The notes: generated by a model not told the origin, from the sequence alone. 17,382 nt of DNA from Omnitrophica bacterium RIFOXYB12_FULL_50_7 (GCA_001804345.1 MHFU01000022.1:8596-25977); one strand, 5' to 3'. Counted from the stretch's first letter, positions 6,347-13,977 are shown. Program-made: numbers and translations.

Positions 6347-8671
6347 ATGAAGCTTAATCGTTTGTTCCAACTCATATTGGATTACCCTAAGGTTGTTTTA
6401 GGTGTGACCCTTGCCTTGACCGTGTTCTTTTTGGCGCAATTTCCCAAAATTGCCATTGATACGGACCCCAAACATATGCTGCCTGAGACGTCTCCGGTTC
6501 GTCAATATAATGATCAGGTCGAAAGAGACTTTGCCCTTCATCCGGATGTCATTGTGCTGGGTATCGTCAATCCCGAAGGTATTTTCAATGTCCGCACACT
6601 GACCAGGGTCAAGGAGCTTACCCGTGCCATCCAGGAGCTTCCGGGAGTGATCTCGCGCGATGTGGATAGTTTGACGACCGTGGATAACATAACCTCAACA
6701 GAGGGTGAGCTCGTTGTCAAGCCCGCCTTGGGTACTGTTCCGCAATCCGTGGCCGAACTTTCAGTCCTTAGAAAGTCGCTTCTAGGCAATCCCTTATTTG
6801 TAAACCGCTTTGTTTCGCGTGATGCGACCACACTCGCCCTCTTTATTCCTATTGAACCGTCGGTGAACGGCAAGGAAATCGCGGACAAAATTCGATCACT
6901 TCTTCCTAAAAACTCCGGAGGGGACAAGTTTTATCTTGCCGGAGATCCTGTCGCCCGTGACACGTTTGGCACAGAAATGTTCCGCCAAATGGCTCTTTTT
7001 TCACCGATAGCGGGAATGATCATGTGCGTCGCGCTTTGGTTTATGTTTCGTAACGCTACCGTGATCATTGCCAACATGACCGTCGCCATGATCAGCATTA
7101 TCTGGAGTATGGGCGGCTTGATCGCTTTGGGTTATCCGGTTCATATCATGAGTTCGATGAGCCCTGTCTTTTTAATGGCGATCGCGACGGACGCCGTCCA
7201 TATTTTTAATGAATTTGCCTTTCGATTGAGGGAGGGCAAAGATAAACGAACGGCTATTTCTGAAACCATGAAAGTTGTCGGGCCGCCGGTTTTCTATTCC
7301 GACGTTACTACCGCGGTGGGATTCGCTGCGCTTGCCACAGGAGCGATTGTTCCCTTGAAGATCTTTGGATTGGTCATTGGGTTCGGGACCTTGGTCGTTC
7401 TTGTCATGAGCTACACACTTGTGCCCGCCGTTTTGATGCTTATTCCTGAAACGCATATCTTAAAAATGGCGCAAACGCATGGGAAAGGATCGAACGAAGG
7501 CCCTTCGTGGCTTTCTCATTTGGGAAAATTTTGTGTGACCAGGACAAAACCCATTCTCCTCGCGGGGTTTGTCCTGTTTGTGGTGGCAGTAGCAGGCCTT
7601 GGCCAGATTCGGGTGAACAACAACATGGTCCATTGGTTTAAACGGGGGAGCGTTGTCAGAACTGCCGATCGAGTTATGAATGAGCATCTCGGCGGAACCT
7701 CAACGGCCTACCTGGTGATTCAAGCCAAAGATGAGGGCGCTATTGGAAAGCCCGCCCTATTGCGAGAAATAGAAGGTCTGCAGCGCGAACTGGAAAAAGA
7801 TCCGCTTGTGGGAAAGACGGTTTCCGTGGCGGATTATATCAAACGGGTAAATCAGGTTTTGCACGATGATAACCCGGCCTTTGACCGGGTCCCTGATTCA
7901 GAACGCGAGGTAGGACAATATCTTTTTCTCCTGCAATCGGCTGCAAAGCCAAGACATCTTGATAACGTTGTCGATTTCTCAGCGAAAACGGCCAACATCA
8001 TTCTTCAATTAAAAAGCTGGGATGCCGGGGTGATGAAGAAAGTCATTGCGCGAGCCAATGCTTTCTTGAAAGAACATCCATTGCCTGAGGGTGCCCAGGT
8101 CAAACCTGCCGGAATTGCCTATTTCAATATGGTGTGGAATCACGAGGTGCTTTGGGGGATGCTGACGAGTTTTCTTTGGGGCCTGGTCTTGGTTCTGGCG
8201 CTACTCGTTTTCGAGACTCGGTCATTCCTTTGGGGGTGTGTGAGTTTCCTGCCGCTTTTATTTACGATCGCATTGATTTATGGAGTGGTAGGGCTTATCG
8301 GAAAAGATTTCGATATGCCCGTTGCGGTCCTATCGACGCTTGCTTTAGGGATGGCCGTCGATTTTGCCATTCACTTTGTCAGCCGGTTCCAACAAAGATA
8401 CCGTGAATATCCCGATCTGAAAGAGGCGCTCATCTGGACTGTGGCTCGTCCCGGGAAGGGGATCTTTCTCAACGCGATCCTTTTTGCCTTAGGATTTGCC
8501 GTGATGGGTTTTTCAGCCCTGACGGCCTATATCACTGTCGGAATTTTGATGGCAGCGATTATGATTCTGTCTTCTGTAATGAGCGTCATCTATCTGCCTA
8601 GCTTGATTGTTGTCTTCCGGCGCCGGTTATGTGGAGCAGAACATCTATCACAGGAAAGAGAGCCGAGATGA
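6347..8671 (+). CDS. MMPL/RND-type inner-membrane transporter
   Basis: The 774 aa protein has the doubled RND plan: one TM helix (about 14-31), a periplasmic domain (about 35-210), five TMs (about 215-368), then a repeat of this (TM about 402-420, domain 425-597, TMs about 600-760). The two halves carry matching polar TM segments, TDAVHIFNEF at 281-290 and VDFAIHFVSR at 671-680. Asp282 and Asp672 are candidate proton-relay residues. It is shorter than drug pumps of the AcrB type (about 1,050 aa) and resembles MMPL-type lipid or hopanoid exporters. AGGAG at 6331-6335 precedes the start. No membrane-fusion protein or TolC is encoded nearby. The LolA-like and barrel genes downstream instead suggest movement of a lipid-like or hydrophobic cargo between membranes; the cargo is unknown. 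Confidence 0.88.
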   Translation: MKLNRLFQLILDYPKVVLGVTLALTVFFLAQFPKIAIDTDPKHMLPETSPVRQYNDQVERDFALHPDVIVLGIVNPEGIFNVRTLTRVKELTRAIQELPGVISRDVDSLTTVDNITSTEGELVVKPALGTVPQSVAELSVLRKSLLGNPLFVNRFVSRDATTLALFIPIEPSVNGKEIADKIRSLLPKNSGGDKFYLAGDPVARDTFGTEMFRQMALFSPIAGMIMCVALWFMFRNATVIIANMTVAMISIIWSMGGLIALGYPVHIMSSMSPVFLMAIATDAVHIFNEFAFRLREGKDKRTAISETMKVVGPPVFYSDVTTAVGFAALATGAIVPLKIFGLVIGFGTLVVLVMSYTLVPAVLMLIPETHILKMAQTHGKGSNEGPSWLSHLGKFCVTRTKPILLAGFVLFVVAVAGLGQIRVNNNMVHWFKRGSVVRTADRVMNEHLGGTSTAYLVIQAKDEGAIGKPALLREIEGLQRELEKDPLVGKTVSVADYIKRVNQVLHDDNPAFDRVPDSEREVGQYLFLLQSAAKPRHLDNVVDFSAKTANIILQLKSWDAGVMKKVIARANAFLKEHPLPEGAQVKPAGIAYFNMVWNHEVLWGMLTSFLWGLVLVLALLVFETRSFLWGCVSFLPLLFTIALIYGVVGLIGKDFDMPVAVLSTLALGMAVDFAIHFVSRFQQRYREYPDLKEALIWTVARPGKGIFLNAILFALGFAVMGFSALTAYITVGILMAAIMILSSVMSVIYLPSLIVVFRRRLCGAEHLSQEREPR

Positions 8672-9243
8672 GAAAAGAACAACCCAAAATGCTGGGGGCT
8701 AGTCTCGTTGCCGCATGTCTGTTTATGTTTGGAGCACTTTGCGCCGGGCCCATGGTGAATGCTCGGGCGAACGAAAAGATCGCTGTCCCAAAGATGGGTG
8801 ATCGAGCGCCGGATTTTACTCTGCAGGATTTCAATGGAGAGTCATTCACGCTTTCCGAACTGATGAAGACAAAAAGCGTCCTCCTCTGGTTCACGAATCT
8901 GTGCGGGGGCTGCCAACCGGAAATCCCCAAACTCCTTAGACTGAGATCACAGTATGAGACAAAGGACATCGAAATCGTGGCCGTAAGTTTACTTGGTGAG
9001 AATCGGGAAACGGTTGAAGCCGTCATACGAAAGAACAAGGTCACTTTTCCCTTTCTTTACGATCCCAAGGGTGCGGTGACGGAACTCTACAGCGGAAAAT
9101 ATGTTCCCGCAACCTGCCCCCTGAAAAACATCTACCTCGTCCGGAAGGGCGGCAAGATAGTATGGGCAAGCCATCTTCCCGGAGCTGATGAAAAAGAACT
9201 CTCAAGTCAGTTGGACAAATTAACGAAGGAGGCTGGAAAATGA
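8668..9243 (+). CDS. Exported thioredoxin-fold redoxin (TlpA/AhpC-TSA type)
   Basis: This probably makes or breaks disulfides or handles sulfane sulfur in the periplasm. Start 8668 overlaps the RND stop as ATGA, which favours translational coupling; an in-frame ATG at 8629 lies deeper inside the RND gene. The 191 aa protein has a signal/anchor segment (about 8-34). The redoxin opening GDRAPDFTLQDFNGESFTL (44-62) and an active site Cys79-Gly-Gly-Cys82 in NLCGGCQPE follow. The cis-Pro region is ATCPLKN, with an extra cysteine just before the proline. CGGC is not the usual CPPC/CEPC of TlpA and ResA, so its redox potential may be atypical. It could serve cytochrome maturation of the heme protein next to it, or reduce sulfur bound by the SQR product; neither is shown. 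Confidence 0.85.
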   Translation: MRKEQPKMLGASLVAACLFMFGALCAGPMVNARANEKIAVPKMGDRAPDFTLQDFNGESFTLSELMKTKSVLLWFTNLCGGCQPEIPKLLRLRSQYETKDIEIVAVSLLGENRETVEAVIRKNKVTFPFLYDPKGAVTELYSGKYVPATCPLKNIYLVRKGGKIVWASHLPGADEKELSSQLDKLTKEAGK

Positions 9244-9848
9244 AGATGAAACGTGTTTGTTTCCTCACGTTTATTATTATGCTGGCATTGTCCGGGAAGG
9301 GCATGTCCTATCCGCCGGCTGTTGGCATCCTTGGCAAGGCAGCCTCGTGTATGAGTTGTCACGCCAACAACGGTCCATGGACGGATGAGCGCCAGACCAT
9401 CATTGATGTCCTGGACAAGGACACCATGAAGTCGCTCGGCCAGGCTGACGGCACGTTTCTCGTGACCGTGAAACGCGGCCAGCCCAAGACGCTGCTTACG
9501 GTCATCGGACGGACGAAGGGCGACACGGCAGGGGCGCCGTATCGCAACGCATGGCTCTACCTTGATGCCAGCACCATCGGCGGCAGCTCGCTATCCAAAT
9601 TCGCTCCAGGATGGGACGTGAACTTGCCAATGTCCTGCCGCATTGTGGGCGACAAGCTTGACCAATATGAAGGCGCGGCGCTGACGGCGTTGCCCATGAC
9701 CATTCGTCCGACCGACGCCGCCCGCGACGCTGAATTGATGTTGCAAGTGATGCTGACCCAGGGCGAGTCGGTCAAAGGCAAGCCGAAGGAAGGAATGCTC
9801 GGCAGCTATTTTGAACGAAAGGTGAAGCTGAAGGTCATCGATGAGTAA
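9240..9848 (+). CDS. Exported monoheme c-type protein (CXXCH), function unknown
   Basis: The 202 aa protein begins with a signal peptide (about 1-23). It has a single heme c attachment site, CMSCH, at 37-41, placed right after the mature N-terminus. The remainder (about 50-202) reads as a beta-rich periplasmic domain that I do not recognise. It has no second heme motif and no obvious methionine-ligand loop of a class I cytochrome. The start overlaps the redoxin stop by ATGA, and AAGGAGG lies at 9226-9232. Its place downstream of an SQR-like enzyme and a redoxin suggests electron transfer in the periplasm. The third-position base choice looks more GC-rich than in the barrel gene downstream, though I did not compute this. 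The CXXCH could be a structural or zinc-type motif instead, but the export signal favours heme. Confidence 0.75.
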   Translation: MKMKRVCFLTFIIMLALSGKGMSYPPAVGILGKAASCMSCHANNGPWTDERQTIIDVLDKDTMKSLGQADGTFLVTVKRGQPKTLLTVIGRTKGDTAGAPYRNAWLYLDASTIGGSSLSKFAPGWDVNLPMSCRIVGDKLDQYEGAALTALPMTIRPTDAARDAELMLQVMLTQGESVKGKPKEGMLGSYFERKVKLKVIDE

Positions 9849-9905
9849 CTGTGGCTGCAAAAGCGATAAAATGAACCAAAAGATAAAATGCAGGGAGGGT
9901 GTTCA

Positions 9906-10727
9906 ATGAAATACCTTGGGTTTGGTTTGGTGTTTGCTTCACTCTTGTCCGTGAGTGGCATGGAACTTGGGTCTGCCTATGCGGCGGATACAGTCGGTGG
10001 AAGCACGGTGATGAAAGAAATGCTGTTGGCTTATTACTATCCCCAGAAGGATGCCAAAAGCGAGGTGTTTATGCGGATCGTGAACCGCCAAGGCCAACGC
10101 CGCGAGCGGCGCTTGACCAGGCTTCGCCTGGATAAAACAGATGGAGGCGAACAGTTTTATTACATTTATTTCCATGAACCCGCGGATGTCCAGGGGATGA
10201 GCTTTTTGGTCTTAAAGCGTCCGGGCCGTGATGACGACCGCTGGTTATACATTCCGTCGATCGATCTGGTGAAACGGATTGCAACAAGTGATAAACGTAC
10301 GAGTTTCGCGGGCTCGGACTTCACCTATGAAGATGTGTCCGGCCGCGATCTTGATGAGGATGAGCATGAGCTCCTGGGTGAAGAGGTCCTTGGCGAATAT
10401 TCCACTTTTCTGGTGAAAAGCACTCCGAAACGATCGGCGGATGTGGAATTCAGTTACCGAAAACTTTGGATCGATAAAACGACCCATCTTCCGATCAAGG
10501 TGGAGCATTACGACCTTAAGGGGGCGCTTTACAAGGTTTATGAAACACAGGAAATCAAAACGATTCAAGGCGTCCCTACGATTACGAAGGCGGTGATGAA
10601 AGATCTTGGGAGCGGACATGAGACAGAGATAACCATAAAGGCGATATCCTACGATGTGGGGCTCGCTCCGGATCTCTTTCAGGAAAGGTTGTTGCGCCGG
10701 CCTCCCTCACAATGGATTCGGAGATAA
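9906..10727 (+). CDS. Periplasmic LolA-like outer-membrane lipoprotein-sorting protein
   Basis: The start at 9906 is preferred over ATG 9888 because GGGAGGG at 9893-9899 lies seven bases upstream and is followed directly by a signal peptide (1-26, ending SAYA). From there the protein has 273 aa. The mature part matches the pattern of the 'outer membrane lipoprotein-sorting' LolA-like family: repeated antiparallel strands with DDRWLYIPSIDLVKRIATSDKRTSFAGSDFTYED (two pieces, about 99-132) and the LWIDKTTHLPIKVEHYD strand pair. In the family this half-barrel binds acyl chains in the periplasm. Genes of this type commonly sit between an MMPL/RND transporter and an outer-membrane barrel, as here, which suggests a three-part lipid or hydrophobic-molecule shuttle. 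Confidence 0.85.
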   Translation: MKYLGFGLVFASLLSVSGMELGSAYAADTVGGSTVMKEMLLAYYYPQKDAKSEVFMRIVNRQGQRRERRLTRLRLDKTDGGEQFYYIYFHEPADVQGMSFLVLKRPGRDDDRWLYIPSIDLVKRIATSDKRTSFAGSDFTYEDVSGRDLDEDEHELLGEEVLGEYSTFLVKSTPKRSADVEFSYRKLWIDKTTHLPIKVEHYDLKGALYKVYETQEIKTIQGVPTITKAVMKDLGSGHETEITIKAISYDVGLAPDLFQERLLRRPPSQWIRR

Positions 10728-10731
10728 TTCC

Positions 10732-12105
10732 TTGGGGTTGGTTCGCAGGCTTATTCTCATAGCTTTTATTCTGGCTGCCGTTTCTAACGGCAAGATCCTG
10801 TTTGCCGAACCCGCATCTCTTGATTTCGAAAAAACAGGAAATATCTCGCAAGACGAAAAAAAACCGACAGATCCGTGGGCCAAAATCTTTGATTCAGTCC
10901 ATGGATTTATAGAGGCCGCTTACGGTCCTAAGTTCTCGGGAAAAAAACTGACGCAAAAAAATGACTATAACCTTTTAGAACAACGCCTCCAGCTTAAGGT
11001 GGCCTACCGGCCGCAGAAACCCGCATGGCTTGCGTCGTGGAATCCAGAGTTTTTCTACAAAGGAGATCTTCTGTCGGATGAATATAAGGAAACCGTGCGG
11101 TATCAGATTCGCGAAGTATATGGACTTGTTAGTCCTCTCTCATGGATGGATGTTAAACTAGGAAGGCAGATTCTTACTTGGGGAACGGGAGATTACCTTT
11201 TTATCAATGACGTCTTCCCGAAGGATTACGAGTCATTCTTTATCGGCAGGGATGATGAATACCTCAAAGCACCGTCCGATGCTGGAAAGTTCTCAGTATT
11301 TAGCCGCTTACTTTCAATGGATGTAGTCGTTATTCCTTCTTTTACACCCGATGTCTCAATTAGCCGAGGAGACCGTTTGAGTTTTTATGATATTTTTCTT
11401 GGCAGGATTGCAGGTAAAGAATCAAGCTTGATATTCACAGAACCCGCATTTCAGCCTAAGAATACAGAAATAGCTACTCGTCTCTATCGTAATTTCGGGG
11501 AATACGAGACAGCTCTTTACGCATTCAAAGGATTCTTTAATCAGCCAAGGGGTATCAAGAATGAGAGCACACAAGACGTCTTTTATCCAAAGCGTGCGGT
11601 TTTTGGTGCGAGTATTCGCGGGCCTGCGCCGTCCGTTGGAGGGATTGCTTCCGGTGAAGTCGGTTATTCTGATTCTTTGCAGGACCGTAGCGGTAAGAAT
11701 CGGCTTATTGAAAATTCAGCAATGGAGTACCTTCTTGGTTATGAGCGGGATTTTCAAAAGGATTGGCGCATGGGAATGCAGTATCTCGTAGAACAGATGC
11801 TGAATTTTGATGAATTCAAGGCAAATAGCCAGCCGGGGGATATTCCCAGGGATGAATTTCGGCAACTTTTGACTTTTCGTATCACAAAACTCTTCTGGCG
11901 TCAGACTTTAGAGGCATCACTTTTTACTTTTTATAGCCCTACGGATAGCGATGCGTACCTACGGCCGTGGTTTACCTGGCAGGCAAGTGACCACTGGAAA
12001 TTGACAGCGGGGGGAAATATTTTTTTTGGCAAATATGATTGGACCGAATTTGGGCAACTCAAAGACAACGATAACCTGTACCTGAGGGTACGTTATGCTT
12101 TTTAA
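10732..12105 (+). CDS. Outer-membrane beta-barrel protein, TTG start
   Basis: The reading frame opens at ATG 10654, but that start would overlap the LolA-like gene by 74 bases and place basic, non-signal residues first. TTG 10732 is better: GGAG at 10720-10723 sits eight bases upstream and a signal peptide follows at once (1-24, ending ILFA before EPAS). The gene then begins four bases after its neighbour. The product is 457 aa. It is rich in alternating polar/aromatic strands (LKVAYRPQ, WMDVKLGRQILTWGTGDYLF, LYLRVRYAF) and ends in Phe, the outer-membrane assembly signal. It resembles DUF1302-type barrels that accompany RND plus LolA-like pairs. It is presumably the outer-membrane end of that shuttle; cargo unknown. 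Confidence 0.83.
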   Translation: MGLVRRLILIAFILAAVSNGKILFAEPASLDFEKTGNISQDEKKPTDPWAKIFDSVHGFIEAAYGPKFSGKKLTQKNDYNLLEQRLQLKVAYRPQKPAWLASWNPEFFYKGDLLSDEYKETVRYQIREVYGLVSPLSWMDVKLGRQILTWGTGDYLFINDVFPKDYESFFIGRDDEYLKAPSDAGKFSVFSRLLSMDVVVIPSFTPDVSISRGDRLSFYDIFLGRIAGKESSLIFTEPAFQPKNTEIATRLYRNFGEYETALYAFKGFFNQPRGIKNESTQDVFYPKRAVFGASIRGPAPSVGGIASGEVGYSDSLQDRSGKNRLIENSAMEYLLGYERDFQKDWRMGMQYLVEQMLNFDEFKANSQPGDIPRDEFRQLLTFRITKLFWRQTLEASLFTFYSPTDSDAYLRPWFTWQASDHWKLTAGGNIFFGKYDWTEFGQLKDNDNLYLRVRYAF

Positions 12106-12143
12106 CGGCTTGACAGTATCAGAAAGATGATTGGAATTGAGTT

Positions 12144-12722
12144 ATGAAAATAAGAGAAAGCGGCATGCCGGATCGGGATGTGTGGGAAAAGTTTTTTGAT
12201 CTCCGGGAAATTCTGACGCGGATGGGACTCGACGCAAAAGTCTGTGATGTTGTTGAGGTCGGATGCGGCTATGGCACTTTCACTATTCCTGTTGCTAAGG
12301 TGATCAGCGGCCAGATTCATGCTTATGATATTGATGAGGAAATGATCCGCATCACCAAATGCGAAGCTGGAAAAGCCAAGCTGAATAATGTGAATGCCAT
12401 TTTGCGGGATATTACCGCTGAGGGCACCGGGCTTCCTGATGAAAGCGTGGATTATGTGATGCTTTTTAATATTCTGCATCTTGAGACCCCGGAGTTATTG
12501 CTTAAGGAGGCTATCAGGATATTGAAAAAAGGGGGCAAAGTTGGGATCATCCATTGGAATTACGATCCGTCAACGCCACGAGGGCCTTCGATGGAGATAC
12601 GTCCCAAGTCGGAAGATTGTTTGAAGTGGGCGGAAAACGCCGGATTCAGCGGAGGTGTCCGATGCGACTTAAAGCCGTATCATTATGGGATTGTCTTAAT
12701 TAAAGGGGAGGTCGTAGGATGA
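12144..12722 (+). CDS. Class I SAM-dependent methyltransferase
   Basis: The 192 aa protein has a Rossmann SAM fold: motif I VEVGCGYGTFT (37-47), acidic loop HAYDIDEEMI (about 70-79), a motif IV-like VDYVMLFNILHLE (about 103-115) and the post-motif AIRILKKGGKVGII. It ends with the family-like tail LKPYHYGIVLIK. It lacks the conserved cysteines of the arsenite methylase ArsM. Substrate is unknown. It starts 38 bases after the barrel gene with only a weak ribosome site (GGAATTGAG), so it may be translated from the same transcript. It overlaps the amidotransferase gene by ATGA at 12719. A shorter start at Met8 is possible. Confidence 0.9.
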   Translation: MKIRESGMPDRDVWEKFFDLREILTRMGLDAKVCDVVEVGCGYGTFTIPVAKVISGQIHAYDIDEEMIRITKCEAGKAKLNNVNAILRDITAEGTGLPDESVDYVMLFNILHLETPELLLKEAIRILKKGGKVGIIHWNYDPSTPRGPSMEIRPKSEDCLKWAENAGFSGGVRCDLKPYHYGIVLIKGEVVG

Positions 12723-13432
12723 AGATAAGAGTACATATTTTACAGCATGTTCCATTTGAGGGTATTGGTAGCATGGCCTCGTGGTTAAAGAATTCCGGAG
12801 CTGATGTGAACTATACCCGTTTTTTAGAAAATCCGGTGCTCCCACGGCCGAACGGTCTTGATCTGGTCATCGTTATGGGTGGGCCGATGAGCGTTCATGA
12901 TGAATCGGCCCTGCCGTGGCTCCGCGCTGAAAAGAAATTTATTTTTGATGCGGTGGGAGCAGGGGTTTCGGTTCTTGGTGTTTGCCTTGGGGCGCAGCTC
13001 ATTGCCAGTGCGCTTGGCGCGCGTGTCTACCGGAATCCTCAAAAGGAGATCGGATGGTTTCCCATTGAGGCGTCGTCTCGTGTTGCGAATACATTTAGAT
13101 TCCCGGAGAAATGCACGGTTTTCCACTGGCATGGAGAAACCTTCGACCTTCCCGCTGGGGCAGTCCGTTTGGCAAAAAGCAAGGCATGCGAAAATCAAGC
13201 ATTTCAAATCGGGCGGAATGTCATCGGCTTACAGTTTCATCTTGAAGCAACCCCGGAGAGTGTCGGAGCCATTTTAAATAACTGTGGTGACGAGTTAGCG
13301 CCTGGTCCGTATGTCCAAACTGAATCAGAATTGCGAGGAGTTGGCGGCGAGGCATACGCTAAGATTAACGGTCTTATGGATGATATGCTCTCTTATATCA
13401 CAAGCACCTCGGGCATGTCGCGATCCGACTGA
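12719..13432 (+). CDS. Class I glutamine amidotransferase (GATase1)
   Basis: The domain releases ammonia from glutamine for transfer to a partner substrate. All catalytic parts are visible in 237 aa: the nucleophile Cys89 in GVCLGAQ, and His174 with Glu176 in LQFHLE. The oxyanion segment MGGPMSVHD is at 53-61 and a His-rich VFHWHGETFDLP at about 134-145. The layout matches stand-alone GMP-synthase-like amidotransferases such as the YfeJ group, with no synthetase domain attached. Its start overlaps the methyltransferase stop (ATGA) and GGGGAGG precedes it, so translation is probably coupled. The last ten residues (TSTSGMSRSD) run up to a decayed methyltransferase tail and may be a rearranged C-terminus. 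The acceptor enzyme is unknown. Confidence 0.9.
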   Translation: MKIRVHILQHVPFEGIGSMASWLKNSGADVNYTRFLENPVLPRPNGLDLVIVMGGPMSVHDESALPWLRAEKKFIFDAVGAGVSVLGVCLGAQLIASALGARVYRNPQKEIGWFPIEASSRVANTFRFPEKCTVFHWHGETFDLPAGAVRLAKSKACENQAFQIGRNVIGLQFHLEATPESVGAILNNCGDELAPGPYVQTESELRGVGGEAYAKINGLMDDMLSYITSTSGMSRSD

Positions 13433-13500
13433 GGGGGCGATATTTTTCGAAGAGGTATGGCCTGAAGCCCTATCACTACGGCATTGTTTTAACAAAATGA
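13431..13500 (+). pseudogene. Frameshifted C-terminal remnant of a second methyltransferase
   Basis: Bases 13462-13500 read LKPYHYGIVLTK-stop, which matches 11 of 12 residues of the tail of the intact methyltransferase (encoded at 12669-12704). Upstream, in the next frame, 13431-13457 reads EGAIFFEEV, resembling ENAGFSGGV of that gene at the same distance from the tail, so a frame change separates the two pieces. At the nucleotide level 27 of 36 bases match in the tail, and nearly all differences are synonymous. The copy thus diverged as a working gene before it was cut down; it is a paralogue remnant, not a recent duplication. There is no start codon or upstream domain. Confidence 0.75.
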
Positions 13501-13513
13501 GGGGAGATTTTTT

Positions 13514-13834
13514 ATGAGAATCGGAGTCATCATTTCAAGTAACGATGCGGAGACTTCCTGGAATGCTTTCCGGTATGCAAACTTTTGTCTCGGGCAAAAG
13601 GACGAAGTGAAGGTATTTCTGACGGGGAAGGGCGTTGAGTATCAGAAGATAAGCAATGAGAAATTCAACACGGTTGAACAGGCCGAGAAATTTCTCAAGT
13701 TCGAAGGAAAAATACTCGCCTGCGGGACTTGCATCAAGTCCCGCGATCAGGAAGGCACTGAAATGTGTCCGGTCAACACGATGAAGGACATGTATGAGAT
13801 CGTCAAAGAAAGCGACAAGGTCGTTACCTTTTAA
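13514..13834 (+). CDS. DsrE/DsrF-like small sulfur-handling protein
   Basis: Proteins of this fold carry sulfur as a cysteine persulfide in relay systems (TusD/DsrE and relatives). The 106 aa protein starts with MRIGVIISSNDAETSWNAF and has the family layout of alternating strands and helices (for example VKVFLTGKGVEYQKI). It carries a cysteine pair in ILACGTCIKSR (Cys70, Cys73), where DsrE-fold proteins place their active cysteine, plus Cys25 and Cys85. GGGGAG at 13500-13505 sets the start. No partner subunits (DsrF, DsrH or TusE) lie beside it. With the SQR-like enzyme and redoxin upstream it adds to the sulfur theme of the region; the actual substrate is not known. Confidence 0.82.
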   Translation: MRIGVIISSNDAETSWNAFRYANFCLGQKDEVKVFLTGKGVEYQKISNEKFNTVEQAEKFLKFEGKILACGTCIKSRDQEGTEMCPVNTMKDMYEIVKESDKVVTF

Positions 13835-13875
13835 CAGTTCGCCGCAATTCTTCTGTGTGGGCCTTCCGGAATCAG

Positions 13876-13941
13876 GATTGTCTCCGCGCGGAGACAATTG
13901 GCCCGGCCGTGCCCGGAGATTCCGTCCGTGCGGACGGAATT
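13876..13941. repeat. Twin 24-base palindromes with matched ends
   Basis: ATTGTCTCCGC at 13877-13887 is followed at once by its exact reverse complement (13888-13898). ATTCCGTCCG at 13919-13928 pairs with 13931-13940 across TG. Counting one flanking base on each side, both are 24 bases, both begin GATT and end AATT, and they are 18 bases apart. Their stems differ completely in the middle but stay self-complementary. No T run follows, so they are not ordinary terminators. Confidence 0.75.
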
Positions 13942-13977
13942 GCTCCTGACCGTCTCTTTTGACGATTCAGGCATCCC

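Noticed and set aside
10654..10731. ATG 10654 as start of the outer-membrane barrel
   Set aside because: It overlaps the previous gene by 74 bases and hides the signal peptide; TTG 10732 fits better.
12110..12138. TTGACA before the methyltransferase as a promoter
   Set aside because: The -35 is perfect, but at 16-18 bases there is only GGAATT, no acceptable -10, and the start would fall almost on the ATG.
13899..13913. TGGCCC-N5-TGCC as a second sigma-54 promoter for the Rh gene
   Set aside because: The essential GC of the -12 element is missing and it lies within the spacer of the twin palindromes.
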